Notes: generated by a model from the letters alone, not told the origin. A DNA stretch of 64,000 bases from Microcella frigidaquae (GCF_014200395.1 NZ_JACHBS010000001.1:992001-1056000); one strand, 5' to 3'; shown: positions 16,953-25,585, numbered from the stretch's first letter. Made by a program: numbers and translations.

Positions 16953-18409
16953 GACTTGTCTCCTTCAGGACGCGGAGCGTCGGTAGCGACGGCAGGGGCA
17001 GGTGGAGCGTCGGGCTCGGATGCACGGCTGGAGGCATCCACCCATGTGCGTCGCACCCATTCCCGGAGGGTTCTGCTCAGCCGAACGAGCGCAACGCGGA
17101 CGATGTCAACCCCGCGGAGGATGAGGCTGTCGCGCCGTGGCGGCTCGGCTCGGCGGAATGTGGCACCCACTGCTCTTCCTGCCGCGGCGAGACGACGACC
17201 CACAGGGGCCAGCAGACGACCAAACGGGGCGAGCACGGCGGCCCACCATTGACGCCGGCGGATGCGGGCAAGTCGAGCACGCTCGCGCTTCTCGATCGTG
17301 CGACCGCCGAGCCAGCGGGCGACGGCAAACAAAACGAGCACCAGCACCATCAGAACAGCAGCCGCACCGAACCCGCGGGCGATCATGGTGGGTTCGGGCG
17401 ACTTCACGAACTGGAAAACCGCGAGCGGCAAGGAGATCATGGGGCCGCTGGTGGGGTTGAGGTTCAGAGCGGCGGTGAAACCGGACGTGAGAAGAACCGG
17501 GGAGGTCTCACCGATGCCGCGCGCGGTCGCGAGGATGATCGCGGTCGTGAGCCCCGACCGAGCTGTCGGAAGGATGACGTGCCACACCGTCCGCCACTGG
17601 CCGGAACCCAGACCGATCGCTCCCTCTTTCAGGGTCGCGGGCACCATGCGGATCACGACGTCCGACGATCGGATCATGATCGGCAGCATCATCACGCTGA
17701 TGGCGAAGGCCGCAGCCAGGCCCGACTTCTCGAGCCCGAGAATGAGGATCACGGTGGCATAGATGAAGAGGCCGGCGACGATCGAGGGAAGCGCCGACAT
17801 CGCCTCGACGACGGTGCGGACGAAACTGGCGAAGCGCCCGGGCATCTCGTTCATGTAGAGGGCAGTGAGGATACCGAGCGGAATCGTGATGGCGAGCGCG
17901 ATCGTAATCTGGATGAGGGAGCCCACGATGGCGTGGAGGATGCCGCCCTGGCTCAGCGGATCGAGAGGCCCGGCCAGCGACATGTCCTGTACGAAGAAGT
18001 TCGGGAACCGCAGCGCCTCGGCACCCCGAATGATCGTGAACCCGACGATAAACAGCAGCGTGCCGACGACGACGAGGGCGAAGGTCTGAATGACCGCCGT
18101 GGCCACCGCGTCTTTCACGATCATTGCTGGCTCGGTGAATGACAGCAGCAACGCGTAGTAGACGAGGAACAGCACGTACGCGACGAGGAGCACGGGCAGG
18201 ACACCGGTGATCGGAAGCAGCTGACTGGAGAGAAGCCAGGTCGTCGCAAGGGAGGCGGTGACCGCGCCGACGAGAGAGAACAACTCTCCGAGTCGCGCGC
18301 CACCGAGTTGCCGGCGTACCTCCGCCCGAATCACGGAGGGGACTGCTGCCACCTCGACCGGGGCTGGCACGGCCGCCGGCGCCGCCGGGCGTTCGAGTGT
18401 CGTGGTCAT
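16949..18409 (-). CDS. pstA: Phosphate ABC transporter permease PstA with N- and C-terminal extensions
   Basis: 486 residues against a usual 280-300. The PstA core spans about 100-365, with the EAA-loop segment EGAIGLGSGQWRTVWHVILP (263-282) and ATARGIGETSPVLLTSGF. Two extra hydrophobic segments precede it (about 42-62 and 68-91), and a strongly basic tail follows (about 368-486, with KRERARLARIRRR and later a Pro/Ala/Asp-rich end). The tail is predicted cytoplasmic and may interact with PstB or the membrane surface; that is inference. The ATG at 18409 overlaps the pstC stop by 4 bases (ATGA), fixing the start. Confidence 0.93.
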   Translation of the reverse strand: MTTTLERPAAPAAVPAPVEVAAVPSVIRAEVRRQLGGARLGELFSLVGAVTASLATTWLLSSQLLPITGVLPVLLVAYVLFLVYYALLLSFTEPAMIVKDAVATAVIQTFALVVVGTLLFIVGFTIIRGAEALRFPNFFVQDMSLAGPLDPLSQGGILHAIVGSLIQITIALAITIPLGILTALYMNEMPGRFASFVRTVVEAMSALPSIVAGLFIYATVILILGLEKSGLAAAFAISVMMLPIMIRSSDVVIRMVPATLKEGAIGLGSGQWRTVWHVILPTARSGLTTAIILATARGIGETSPVLLTSGFTAALNLNPTSGPMISLPLAVFQFVKSPEPTMIARGFGAAAVLMVLVLVLFAVARWLGGRTIEKRERARLARIRRRQWWAAVLAPFGRLLAPVGRRLAAAGRAVGATFRRAEPPRRDSLILRGVDIVRVALVRLSRTLREWVRRTWVDASSRASEPDAPPAPAVATDAPRPEGDKS

Positions 18410-19413
18410 CAGCTGCTCGCCCCCGATCGCGAGCGGGCGACGATGAACGATGCGGCGAAGTTGACGGCGAGAGTCATCAGGAACAGGGAGAGGCCCGCGG
18501 CCATGAGAGCGGACATCCCGAACTGTGTCGCCTCGCCGTAGCGAAGAGCAATCAGGGACGAGACCGACATAGCCCCGTTCTCGAGGATGCGCGGCTGGAT
18601 CTCGAAGACGGGGGAGATGATGATGTACACAGCGATCGTCTCCCCGAGAGCACGCCCGAGCCCCAGCATGCTTCCGCCGATCATCCCGGCGCGACCGAAC
18701 GGCAGGATCACCGACGTGATCATCGACCACCGCGTCGCGCCGAGCGCCAGCGCACCCTCACGCTCGCCGATCGGTGCCTGATCGAAAACCTCGCGCATGA
18801 TCGAGGTGATGATGGGGGTCACCATCATCGCGACCACGAGACCGGCGATGAAGGTCGAGGACGTGAAGACGGTCGTCGGGGCGAGGGGGTCGTTCGGGTC
18901 AGCACCGCGGACGGCGAAGATCGGAATGAAGCCGAGATTCTGCGAGATCCACTTGGCGACCGGAACTACTTCACCCTGCAGCCAGAAGAAGCCCCACAGC
19001 CCAAAGACGATGCTCGGGATCGCCGCCATGAGGTCGACCAACGAGATCAGGGTCCCCCGAATGCGCTGCGGAGCGAACTGCGTGATGTAGAGCGCGCAAG
19101 CAGAGGCAAGCGGCACCGCGACGATGATCGCGACGAGAGCGATCAGGATCGTGCCGACGATGATGGCGACGATGCCGAAACGGCCCGTGTCCGGCTCCCA
19201 GGCCTGCTCGGTGAAAAAGCTCCACCCGGCGACGGACAGCGCGTCAGACGCACGAATCGCCAAGAAGATGCCAACCAGCAGCATGATCGCGAGCACCGAA
19301 ACGCCGCCTGCGAAGGCGAGACGCCGAAAAATGCGGTCAGGGCGCGCACGATGAACCGTCAGGGCGATCGGTCGATCGTCCGCCAGTTCGACGTTTCCCG
19401 GTGCCGCGGTCAT
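18409..19413 (-). CDS. pstC: Phosphate ABC transporter permease PstC
   Basis: 334 residues, of usual length, with about six transmembrane helices. Family features include WSFFTEQAWEPDTGRFGIV, the IPSIVFGLWGFFWLQ segment, the cytoplasmic EAA loop EGALALGATRWSMITSVILP and GRALGETIAVYIIIS. It heads the recognisable transporter genes, with its start overlapping the stop of a small DUF1508-like gene by 4 bases. The arrangement pstC-pstA-three binding proteins-pseudo-sortase-pstB differs from the common pstSCAB order. Confidence 0.95.
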   Translation of the reverse strand: MTAAPGNVELADDRPIALTVHRARPDRIFRRLAFAGGVSVLAIMLLVGIFLAIRASDALSVAGWSFFTEQAWEPDTGRFGIVAIIVGTILIALVAIIVAVPLASACALYITQFAPQRIRGTLISLVDLMAAIPSIVFGLWGFFWLQGEVVPVAKWISQNLGFIPIFAVRGADPNDPLAPTTVFTSSTFIAGLVVAMMVTPIITSIMREVFDQAPIGEREGALALGATRWSMITSVILPFGRAGMIGGSMLGLGRALGETIAVYIIISPVFEIQPRILENGAMSVSSLIALRYGEATQFGMSALMAAGLSLFLMTLAVNFAASFIVARSRSGASS

Positions 19414-19943
19414 GATGCTCCGAGAGTTGGGGGCAGCGATGAATCCACGGCGGCATCGACATGAACGGGAACTGACTGAGAACGAGATTGTTCGTTGTGA
19501 TGACCCGTCTCACCGAGAGCCGCCTTGCCCGTCTCCAGTCGGGCGGACACGAGAGAGCGGAGCGCCACCTCGATGGCGGCGCGGTTGTCTCGGATCGAGG
19601 AGTACCACCGAGCGCCCACGATTGCCGGCCGACCGTCGAGCCGCGCCCACCACCCATAGAGGTGATCAGACGGCCGTATCGTCGCGGATACGTCGAGCTC
19701 AGCGATCGACACCCGAAGATCGTCCAGCGCCCGGAGTGCACCATCGAAGTCAGCCTGAAATGCGACGGACCGGCAGATCGACCGGCCGTTGGACGTGACG
19801 AGCTGCCAGCCGACGACGTTGCCGGAATGAGGAGCACCGAGTACGGAGTGCCCCACAACAGAGACGGAGTGCTCGATCCACGACACGTGTTGACGCCCGC
19901 CAGCGGGCACGACGACGAACATGATGCGGTCTTCTCGCGACAT
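19410..19943 (-). CDS. Two-repeat DUF1508 (YegP)-like protein, first gene of the pst locus
   Basis: 177-residue soluble protein. Two segments align with each other: VVGWQLVTSNGRSICRSVAF (starting near residue 43) and LYGWWARLDGRPAIVGARWY (near residue 95), each followed by a helix rich in Arg/Ala/Leu. This GW...G...I.....Y/F plus helix pattern is that of DUF1508/YegP repeats. The C-terminal 40 residues are probably disordered. AAGGG lies 5 bases before the ATG. It overlaps pstC by 4 bases and lies directly downstream of the PHO-box-like array, so it is the first product made when the locus is switched on. Its function is unknown; family assignment is by eye. Confidence 0.65.
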   Translation of the reverse strand: MSREDRIMFVVVPAGGRQHVSWIEHSVSVVGHSVLGAPHSGNVVGWQLVTSNGRSICRSVAFQADFDGALRALDDLRVSIAELDVSATIRPSDHLYGWWARLDGRPAIVGARWYSSIRDNRAAIEVALRSLVSARLETGKAALGETGHHNEQSRSQSVPVHVDAAVDSSLPPTLGAS

Positions 19944-20017
19944 GGACGCCCTTCGTTTTCTCCTGGTCCCCCGCCGACAGAACCATCAAGCAACGAGAAC
20001 ATTGCCCACCGTGCGCT

Positions 20018-20061
20018 CACACGTGACCAAGCACGATGCATCACCTGAACGCATGGTGAAC
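20018..20061 (-). promoter_or_regulatory. PHO-box-like array of 11-bp direct repeats upstream of the pst locus
   Basis: On the minus strand four consecutive 11-base units are in phase: GTTCACCATGC, GTTCAGGTGAT, GCATCGTGCTT and GGTCACGTGTG. Units 1, 2 and 4 fit the actinobacterial PhoP pattern G(G/T)TCA followed by a degenerate tail; unit 3 is weak. The array ends 74 bp before the first start codon, a sensible position for activation by phosphate starvation. Confidence 0.7.
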
Positions 20062-20207
20062 AAGCGCTCAATATCCGAGGAATTATCCGGGTACCGGCGC
20101 GACAGCGACGCAGTGAGGCCGCCAGTGCGCGCTCAGTGAGCAGTTCCGGTGGGAAACAGGCGGAGAGTGCGCTCCGCTACGCAGCACGTCCGAACGGGGC
20201 GCTGTCC

Positions 20208-21185
20208 TTAGGCAGCGCCATCAAACATGCTGGTCACCGAGCCGTCGTCGAAGACCTCGTGGATCGCCCGCGCGATGAGCGGGGCGATCGGCAGCACGGT
20301 GAGGCGGTCCCAGCGCTTGTCCTCCGGCACCGGCAGGGTGTCGGTCACGACGACCTGGTCGACCGCCTCGCTCTGCAGGATCTCGAAGGCCGGGTCGCTG
20401 AACACGGCGTGGGTGGCGGCGACGACGACGCCGATCGCGCCGTTCTTCTTGAGCGCTTCGGCGGCTTTCACGATCGTGCGGCCGGTGTCGATCATGTCGT
20501 CGACGAGCAGGCAGACGCGGCCCTCGACCTCGCCGACGATCTCGTGCACGGAGACCTGGTTGTGCACCATCGGATCGCGGCGCTTGTGGATGATGGCGAG
20601 CGGCGCACCGAGCTTGTCGCTCCAGATGTCGGCGACGCGCACGCGGCCCATGTCGGGCGACACGACGGTGAGGGTCGCGGGGTCGAGCTGGGCGCGGAAG
20701 TGCTCGAGCAGCACGGGCATGGCGAACAGGTGGTCGACCGGTCCGTCGAAGAATCCCTGGATCTGCGCGGCGTGCAGGTCGACGCTCATGATGCGGTCGG
20801 CGCCCGCCGCCTTGTACAGGTCGGCGACGAGGCGGGCCGAGATGGGCTCGCGGCCGCGCCCCTTCTTGTCCTGGCGGGCGTAGGGGTAGAAGGGTGCCAC
20901 GACGGTGATGCGCTTGGCCGAGGCACGCTTGAGGGCATCGACCATGATCAGCTGCTCCATGAGCGCCTCGTTGATCGGCGCCGCGTGCGACTGCAGCACG
21001 AAGGCATCGCAGCCGCGCACGCTCTCCTCGTACCGGGCGTAGATCTCGCCGTTGGCGAAGGTGCGGGTATCGGTGGGAACGATCTCGGTCTCGAGCTCGG
21101 CCGCGACCTGCTCCGCGAGGGCGGGATGCGCCCGACCGGTCACGATGACGAGGCGCTTCTGGCCGGTGATCTTGATGCTGGCCAT
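20208..21185 (-). CDS. prs: Ribose-phosphate pyrophosphokinase
   Basis: Makes PRPP from ribose 5-phosphate and ATP for nucleotide, His and Trp synthesis. The 325-residue class I enzyme shows TRTFANGEIYARYEESVRG, the catalytic flexible-loop region APFYPYARQDKKGRGREPIS, SVDLHAAQIQGFFDGPVDHL, and the PRPP-binding signature LLVDDMIDTGRT. It lies 47 bp after glmU on the same strand, the usual actinobacterial glmU-prs pair. One motif deviates slightly: VVSPDMGRVRVAD has Arg where many homologues have Gly. Confidence 0.96.
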   Translation of the reverse strand: MASIKITGQKRLVIVTGRAHPALAEQVAAELETEIVPTDTRTFANGEIYARYEESVRGCDAFVLQSHAAPINEALMEQLIMVDALKRASAKRITVVAPFYPYARQDKKGRGREPISARLVADLYKAAGADRIMSVDLHAAQIQGFFDGPVDHLFAMPVLLEHFRAQLDPATLTVVSPDMGRVRVADIWSDKLGAPLAIIHKRRDPMVHNQVSVHEIVGEVEGRVCLLVDDMIDTGRTIVKAAEALKKNGAIGVVVAATHAVFSDPAFEILQSEAVDQVVVTDTLPVPEDKRWDRLTVLPIAPLIARAIHEVFDDGSVTSMFDGAA

Positions 21186-21232
21186 GAGGTCCCGCCTTCT
21201 GCCGCCGAGGCGACGATCGTGTGCTGGTCGCG

Positions 21233-22702
21233 TTACTGCGGGTCGGGAGCGGCGCCGGCGGCGCCGCCATCCGGTACCGGGTCGGATGCGGCCGCAGCCG
21301 CCTCCGCCGCCGCCGTGCCCGGACGGTTGGCTGCCACCCAGCGTTCGACGTTCCGCTGCGGGGCGACGTTCACCGCCAGGGCACCGGGGGGCACATCCTT
21401 GCGGACGACCGTTCCGGCTCCCGTGTACGCTCCGTCGCCAATCGTAACGGGGGCGACGAAGACGTTGTGAGACCCCGTTCGGGTGTGTGCTCCGACTTCG
21501 GTGCGGTGCTTGTTGACCCCGTCGTAGTTGGCGGTGATGGTGCCCGCTCCGATGTTGCTGCCCTCACCGACCGTCGTGTCGCCGATATACGACAGGTGCG
21601 GCACCTTCGCGCCCGCCCCGAGGGTCGTGTTCTTCGTCTCGACGAAGGTGCCGACCTTGCCCTTGTCGCCGATGACGGTGCCGGGGCGCAGGTAGGCGAA
21701 GGGCCCGACGGATGCTCCCGCCCCGATCACCGCGAGCGTCGCGTCGGTGCGGCTCACGCGCGCACCCGCGCCGACCTCGGTGTCGACGAGCGTCGTGTCG
21801 GGGCCGACGACGGCGCCGGTCGCGACCGTGGTGGCGCCCTTCAGCTGCGTGCCGGGCAGCACCTCGGAGTCGGCCTCGAGGGTGACGGTGCGGTCGATCC
21901 AGACGCTGCCCGGGTCGCTGATGGTCACGCCGGCGAGCTGCCATCCGCGGACGATCATCGCGTTGAGACGCAGCGCCGCATCGGCGAGCTGCACGCGATC
22001 GTTGACCCCGGCGACGATCCAGCTCTGGCCGGCGGGCAGGGCCGCGACCGCGTGGCCGTCGCCGCGCAGCAGGCCGATGACGTCGGTGAGGTACTTCTCC
22101 TGCGCCGCGTTGTCGGTGGAGACGAGGGCGAGCTTCTGCCGCAGTGGGGCGAGGCTGAAGACGTAGGTGCCCGAGTTGACCTCGGTGAGGGCGCGCTCGT
22201 CGTCGGAGGCGTCCTTCTGCTCGACGATGCGGTCGAGACCGCCGTCGCTGCCGCGCACGATGCGGCCGTACCCGGTCGCGTCGTCGAGCTCAGCGCTGAG
22301 CACCGTCGCGGCCGCAGTGCGAGCGCGGTGCTCGGCGAGCAGGCCGGCGAGAGTGTCGGCGTCGAGCAGCGGCACGTCGCCCGAGACGACGAGTACATCG
22401 CCGTCGAAGTCGGCGGGCAGCGCGGCGAGCGCCGCCTCGACCGCCCGTCCCGTGCCGGGGATCTCGTCTTGATCGGCGATGATCGCGTGCGCATCCAGCT
22501 CGGCGATCGCCGCGGCGACCACGTCGCGCTCGTGCCGCACGACGGCGACGACGTGCGCCGGGTCGAGGGCTCGCGCCGTGGCGAGCACGTGCCCGATCAG
22601 CGGAACGCCCGCGAGCCGGTGCAGCACCTTCGGCGTCTGCGACTTCATGCGCGTGCCCTGCCCAGCGGCGAGCACGACGACGGCGAGGCGCGAGTCGGTC
22701 AT
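21233..22702 (-). CDS. glmU: Bifunctional GlmU: glucosamine-1-phosphate acetyltransferase / GlcNAc-1-P uridylyltransferase
   Basis: Produces UDP-GlcNAc for peptidoglycan. The 489-residue protein has the uridylyltransferase domain (residues 1 to about 230; LAAGQGTRMKSQTPKVLHRL at the start, ISGDVPLL-like VVSGDVPLLDA, and NSGTYVF) followed by a left-handed beta-helix acetyltransferase domain (about 250-460; IGAGASVGPFAYLRPG, NTTLGAGAKVPHLSYIGD, GAGTITANYDGVNKHRTEVG, VTIGDGAYTGAGTVV). An Ala/Pro-rich tail of about 25 residues ends it. It probably initiates from its own promoter, with CACAAT 6 bases before the ATG. Confidence 0.97.
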   Translation of the reverse strand: MTDSRLAVVVLAAGQGTRMKSQTPKVLHRLAGVPLIGHVLATARALDPAHVVAVVRHERDVVAAAIAELDAHAIIADQDEIPGTGRAVEAALAALPADFDGDVLVVSGDVPLLDADTLAGLLAEHRARTAAATVLSAELDDATGYGRIVRGSDGGLDRIVEQKDASDDERALTEVNSGTYVFSLAPLRQKLALVSTDNAAQEKYLTDVIGLLRGDGHAVAALPAGQSWIVAGVNDRVQLADAALRLNAMIVRGWQLAGVTISDPGSVWIDRTVTLEADSEVLPGTQLKGATTVATGAVVGPDTTLVDTEVGAGARVSRTDATLAVIGAGASVGPFAYLRPGTVIGDKGKVGTFVETKNTTLGAGAKVPHLSYIGDTTVGEGSNIGAGTITANYDGVNKHRTEVGAHTRTGSHNVFVAPVTIGDGAYTGAGTVVRKDVPPGALAVNVAPQRNVERWVAANRPGTAAAEAAAAASDPVPDGGAAGAAPDPQ

Positions 22703-22781
22703 GCCCCCATTGTGGCAGGGGCGGATGCTCGCCGCGGGTCGCCCGTCCGCCGGGGTTCACCGCCACACGCCGTCGGGCGCC

Positions 22782-24269
22782 TCAGCACTCCACCACGTTG
22801 ACGGCGAGGCCGCCCTCGCTGGTCTCCTTGTACTTGCGCGACATGTCGTCACCGGTCTGCCGCATGGTCTCGACCACGGTGTCGAAGCTGATGAGGTGCG
22901 TGCCGTCGCCGTGCATCGCCAGGCGCGCGGCAGCGACGGCCTTGCCCGCGCCGATCGCGTTGCGCTCGATGCAGGGCAGCTGCACGAGCCCGGCGACGGG
23001 GTCGCAGGTGAGTCCGAGCGAGTGCTCCATGGCGATCTCGGCGGCGTTCTCGATCTGCTCGTTGCTTGCGCCGAGCAGGTGGGCGAAGCCGGCGGCTGCC
23101 ATCGAGGCGGCCGAACCAACCTCGCCCTGGCACCCCGCCTCGGCGCCCGAGATGCTCGCGTTGGCCTTGATGAGGCTGCCGATCGCAGCGGCGACCAGCA
23201 GGAACTCCTCGCGCGCCCGCGCCCGGTCGGGCACGGGGATGACGTCGAGGGCGTGCCGCAGCACCGCGGGGATGATGCCCGCGGCCCCGTTCGTCGGCGC
23301 GGTGACGACGCGGCCGCCCGCCGCGTTCTCCTCGTTGACCGCGATGGCGTAGGCCTGCAGCCACTCGAGCGAGCAGTCGCGCTCGCCCGCCGCGTCGAGA
23401 CCGCGCAGCCGCTCGGCCATGCCCGCGGCGCGGCGCGGAACGTTGAGGCCGCCCGGCAGGGTGCCCGTGGCGCTGAGCCCGGCGTCGATGCAGTCGTCCA
23501 TCGCCTGCGCGATCGCGGCGAACGCGTCGCTCGTCGCGGCCTCGCCGCGCACGGCGGCCTCGTTGGCGCGCGCGAGCTCGGCGATGCTGAGGGCGTTCGC
23601 GCGGCACAACCGCAGCAGCTCGACGGCGGTGTCGAAGGGGTACGGCACGGGCGTGCTGCCAGCCCCCGGGCCGTCATCGTCGCCCTCGCGCTCGACGAAG
23701 CCGCCGCCGACCGAGTAGTACGTCGACTCGGCGAGCAGCGCGCCCGCGGCGTCACGGGCCGAGAGGGTGAGGGCGTTGGGGTGGCGCGGCTTGACCTCGC
23801 GCGGGGCGAAGATCAGCCACGAGTCGACGGTGTCGCCCGCACCCGCCGGGGCGGGGATGACGGTGCCGGTGGCGCGCACCTGCCCGAGCGGCGACGAGGG
23901 TGCGGTGCGCAGCGTGATGGGGTGGCGGCCGGCGAGGCGGAGCATCCCGGATTCGGCCTCGGCGGTGACCCGCTCGACGTCATCGCGCGTGACCGTCTCG
24001 ACCGCGTAACCGGCGAGGCCCGCCAGCACGGCGCCCGGCGTGCCGTGGCCGACCCCGGTCGAGCCGAGCGAGCCGAACAGGATGCACTCGACGCTCGCGA
24101 CCCGCTCGAGCAGGCCATCGCGGTCGAGCCCGTCGACGAAGGCGCGGGCGGCTCGCAGCGGCCCGACGGTGTGCGAGCTCGACGGCCCGATGCCGACCTT
24201 GAACAGGTCGAGGGCCGAGATGAACGCGCGCTCGGCGAGAGGGGTGGCGACGGCGATCGGGATGCTCAC
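22782..24269 (-). CDS. sdaA: L-serine ammonia-lyase (single-chain, iron-sulfur type)
   Basis: Deaminates L-serine to pyruvate using a [4Fe-4S] cluster. The 495-residue protein combines the beta domain (about 1-160; FKVGIGPSSSHTVGPLRAAR) and alpha domain (about 200-495). Cluster-binding cysteines lie in GAEAGCQGEVGSAASMAAAG, GLTCDPVAGLVQLPCIERN. The ATTGGG-type alpha motif appears as VVTAPTNGAAGIIPAVLRH. The GTG at 24269 is set by AAGGAGG four bases upstream; the open frame extends further but lacks family similarity there. Confidence 0.95.
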   Translation of the reverse strand: MSIPIAVATPLAERAFISALDLFKVGIGPSSSHTVGPLRAARAFVDGLDRDGLLERVASVECILFGSLGSTGVGHGTPGAVLAGLAGYAVETVTRDDVERVTAEAESGMLRLAGRHPITLRTAPSSPLGQVRATGTVIPAPAGAGDTVDSWLIFAPREVKPRHPNALTLSARDAAGALLAESTYYSVGGGFVEREGDDDGPGAGSTPVPYPFDTAVELLRLCRANALSIAELARANEAAVRGEAATSDAFAAIAQAMDDCIDAGLSATGTLPGGLNVPRRAAGMAERLRGLDAAGERDCSLEWLQAYAIAVNEENAAGGRVVTAPTNGAAGIIPAVLRHALDVIPVPDRARAREEFLLVAAAIGSLIKANASISGAEAGCQGEVGSAASMAAAGFAHLLGASNEQIENAAEIAMEHSLGLTCDPVAGLVQLPCIERNAIGAGKAVAAARLAMHGDGTHLISFDTVVETMRQTGDDMSRKYKETSEGGLAVNVVEC

Positions 24270-24390
24270 ACTGCCTCCTTGGCGCGGGCGACGGTGCACC
24301 GCTACGACCATTGTGGCGCAGGTCGTTCGCGGCCGCACGACCCGCGTGCGTGCGCGTTGGCGCGCGACGATGGCGCTGCGAGTGGCGCCG

Positions 24391-24434
24391 TTTCTGTCAG
24401 GAGTGGCGAAAGCTTCCACGCCAGACGACAGAAA
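24391..24434 (-). terminator. Inverted repeat downstream of tRNA-Gln
   Basis: TTTCTGTC at 24391-24398 pairs with GACAGAAA at 24427-24434, with an inner TGGCG/CGCCA pairing. It lies 36 bp beyond the tRNA 3' end on the minus strand and could end or process that transcript. Confidence 0.4.
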
Positions 24435-24469
24435 GTGCGACTCTCGCGAAGACGGTGAGCACTGCGCCG

Positions 24470-24541
24470 CTCCGCCTCCAGGATTCGAACCTGGACCTCA
24501 CGGCTCCAAAGGCCGTCGTGCTGCCGTTACACCAAAGCGGA
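24470..24541 (-). tRNA. tRNA-Gln (anticodon TTG)
   Basis: On the minus strand the 72-base sequence folds as a cloverleaf. The acceptor stem pairs TCCGCTT with AGGCGGA, discriminator G; the D-arm begins GGTGTAACGGC; the anticodon stem ACGGC/GCCGT encloses CTTTGGA, giving anticodon TTG for CAA; the T-arm is CCAGGTTCGAATCCTGG. The CCA end is not encoded. Confidence 0.96.
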
Positions 24542-24665
24542 CCGCGTGCCGGGCACGCCCTGCCAGTCTGCCAGAGCGGGCCCGGGTGCTCCCGAGCGGC
24601 GGGCGGGCATCCGGCGCAGCGGCGGGGCGGAGGAGGGCCGGGACGGCCCGCGGCACCCAGGGCGG

Positions 24666-24671
24666 GATAAT
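24666..24671 (+). promoter_or_regulatory. -10 box of leaderless MarR-family gene
   Basis: GATAAT ends 6 bases before the ATG at 24678, with no room for a ribosome-binding site, so the mRNA is probably leaderless. Confidence 0.55.
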
Positions 24672-24677
24672 GGGCAG

Positions 24678-25187
24678 ATGACCGCCCGCGACGAAGTCGA
24701 CCGCATCGTCGAGGCGTGGCGCCGCGAGCGGCCCGAGCTCGACGTCGAGCCGCTGCAGGTGCTGTCGCGGGTGAGCAGGCTGGCGCGGCACCTCGACCTG
24801 GCGCGCAAGCAGGCCTTCGCCGCGAGCGAGCTCGAGTCGTGGGAGTTCGACGTGCTCTCCGCCCTGCGCCGCGCGGGCGACCCGTACGAGCTGAGCCCGA
24901 AGGCCCTGCTGCAGCAGACGCTCGTGTCGAGCGGCACCATGACCAATCGCATCGACCGGCTCGCGACCCGCGGCCTCGTCGAGCGGCGAACCGACCCGAA
25001 CGATGGCCGCAGCATCCGCGTGCGGATGACCGACGAGGGCCGTCGCCGCGTCGACCGCGCCATCGACCAGCTCATGGTCGGCGAGGCCGCGCTGCTGCAG
25101 CGCCTGAGCCGCGCCGACCAGGAGCGCCTGGCTGGGCTGCTGCGCACGCTGAGCGCCGACTTCGACGACGAGGCCGCCGAGCTCTAG
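24678..25187 (+). CDS. MarR-family transcriptional regulator
   Basis: 169-residue winged-helix DNA-binding protein. The N-terminal dimerisation helices (residues 1-45) are followed by the HTH (about 62-90; SPKALLQQTLVSSGTMTNRI), the wing RLATRGLVERRTDPNDGRSI-RVRMTDEG, and C-terminal helices. The ATG at 24678 sits 6 bases after a -10 box. Targets and ligand cannot be told from the neighbours: a small membrane protein convergent on it and tRNA-Gln behind it. Confidence 0.9.
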   Translation: MTARDEVDRIVEAWRRERPELDVEPLQVLSRVSRLARHLDLARKQAFAASELESWEFDVLSALRRAGDPYELSPKALLQQTLVSSGTMTNRIDRLATRGLVERRTDPNDGRSIRVRMTDEGRRRVDRAIDQLMVGEAALLQRLSRADQERLAGLLRTLSADFDDEAAEL

Positions 25188-25579
25188 AGCAGGGGCAGCA
25201 GCGTCGACAGCACGACGGCGACAACGCCGGTGCCGCTGAGGATCCACCCGAGGGTGGTGAGGATGCGCCCGTCGTGCGACGGGTCGTCGACGCGCGCTTC
25301 ATCCGGCCGGCTGGGATGCACCCACACCGTTCGGGCGTCTCCCACGGTCGCGGCCTGCGCGCTGGGCTCGGCCCGCATCTCGTGCACCGCTCCCCCATCG
25401 CCGAACCAGCGCAGCGTGACCTCGTGCGCGTCCGCCGCGGCGACGACCGCCTTCGTGGCGACGTACCGCCGCGACCAGCCGCGACGGGCGAGGCCGATCG
25501 AGAGCAGCACGATGCCGATCGGCAGCGTGAGCCACGCGAACACCTCCGCCGCGATGGCGATGGCGTCGAGCGGGTTCAC
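25184..25579 (-). CDS. Small membrane protein, two transmembrane helices
   Basis: Unrecognised 131-residue protein. Transmembrane segments lie at about 11-32 (AEVFAWLTLPIGIVLLSIGL) and 107-130 (ILTTLGWILSGTGVVAVVLS), with an intervening domain of about 70 residues that has a beta-rich look (ATKAVVAAADAHEVTLRWFG). It overlaps the convergent MarR gene by 4 bases. The GTG start is 6 bases from a TACGAT -10 box, so it is probably leaderless; the promoter is back-to-back with that of the next gene. Confidence 0.75.
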   Translation of the reverse strand: MNPLDAIAIAAEVFAWLTLPIGIVLLSIGLARRGWSRRYVATKAVVAAADAHEVTLRWFGDGGAVHEMRAEPSAQAATVGDARTVWVHPSRPDEARVDDPSHDGRILTTLGWILSGTGVVAVVLSTLLPLL

Positions 25580-25585
25580 CCCTCA

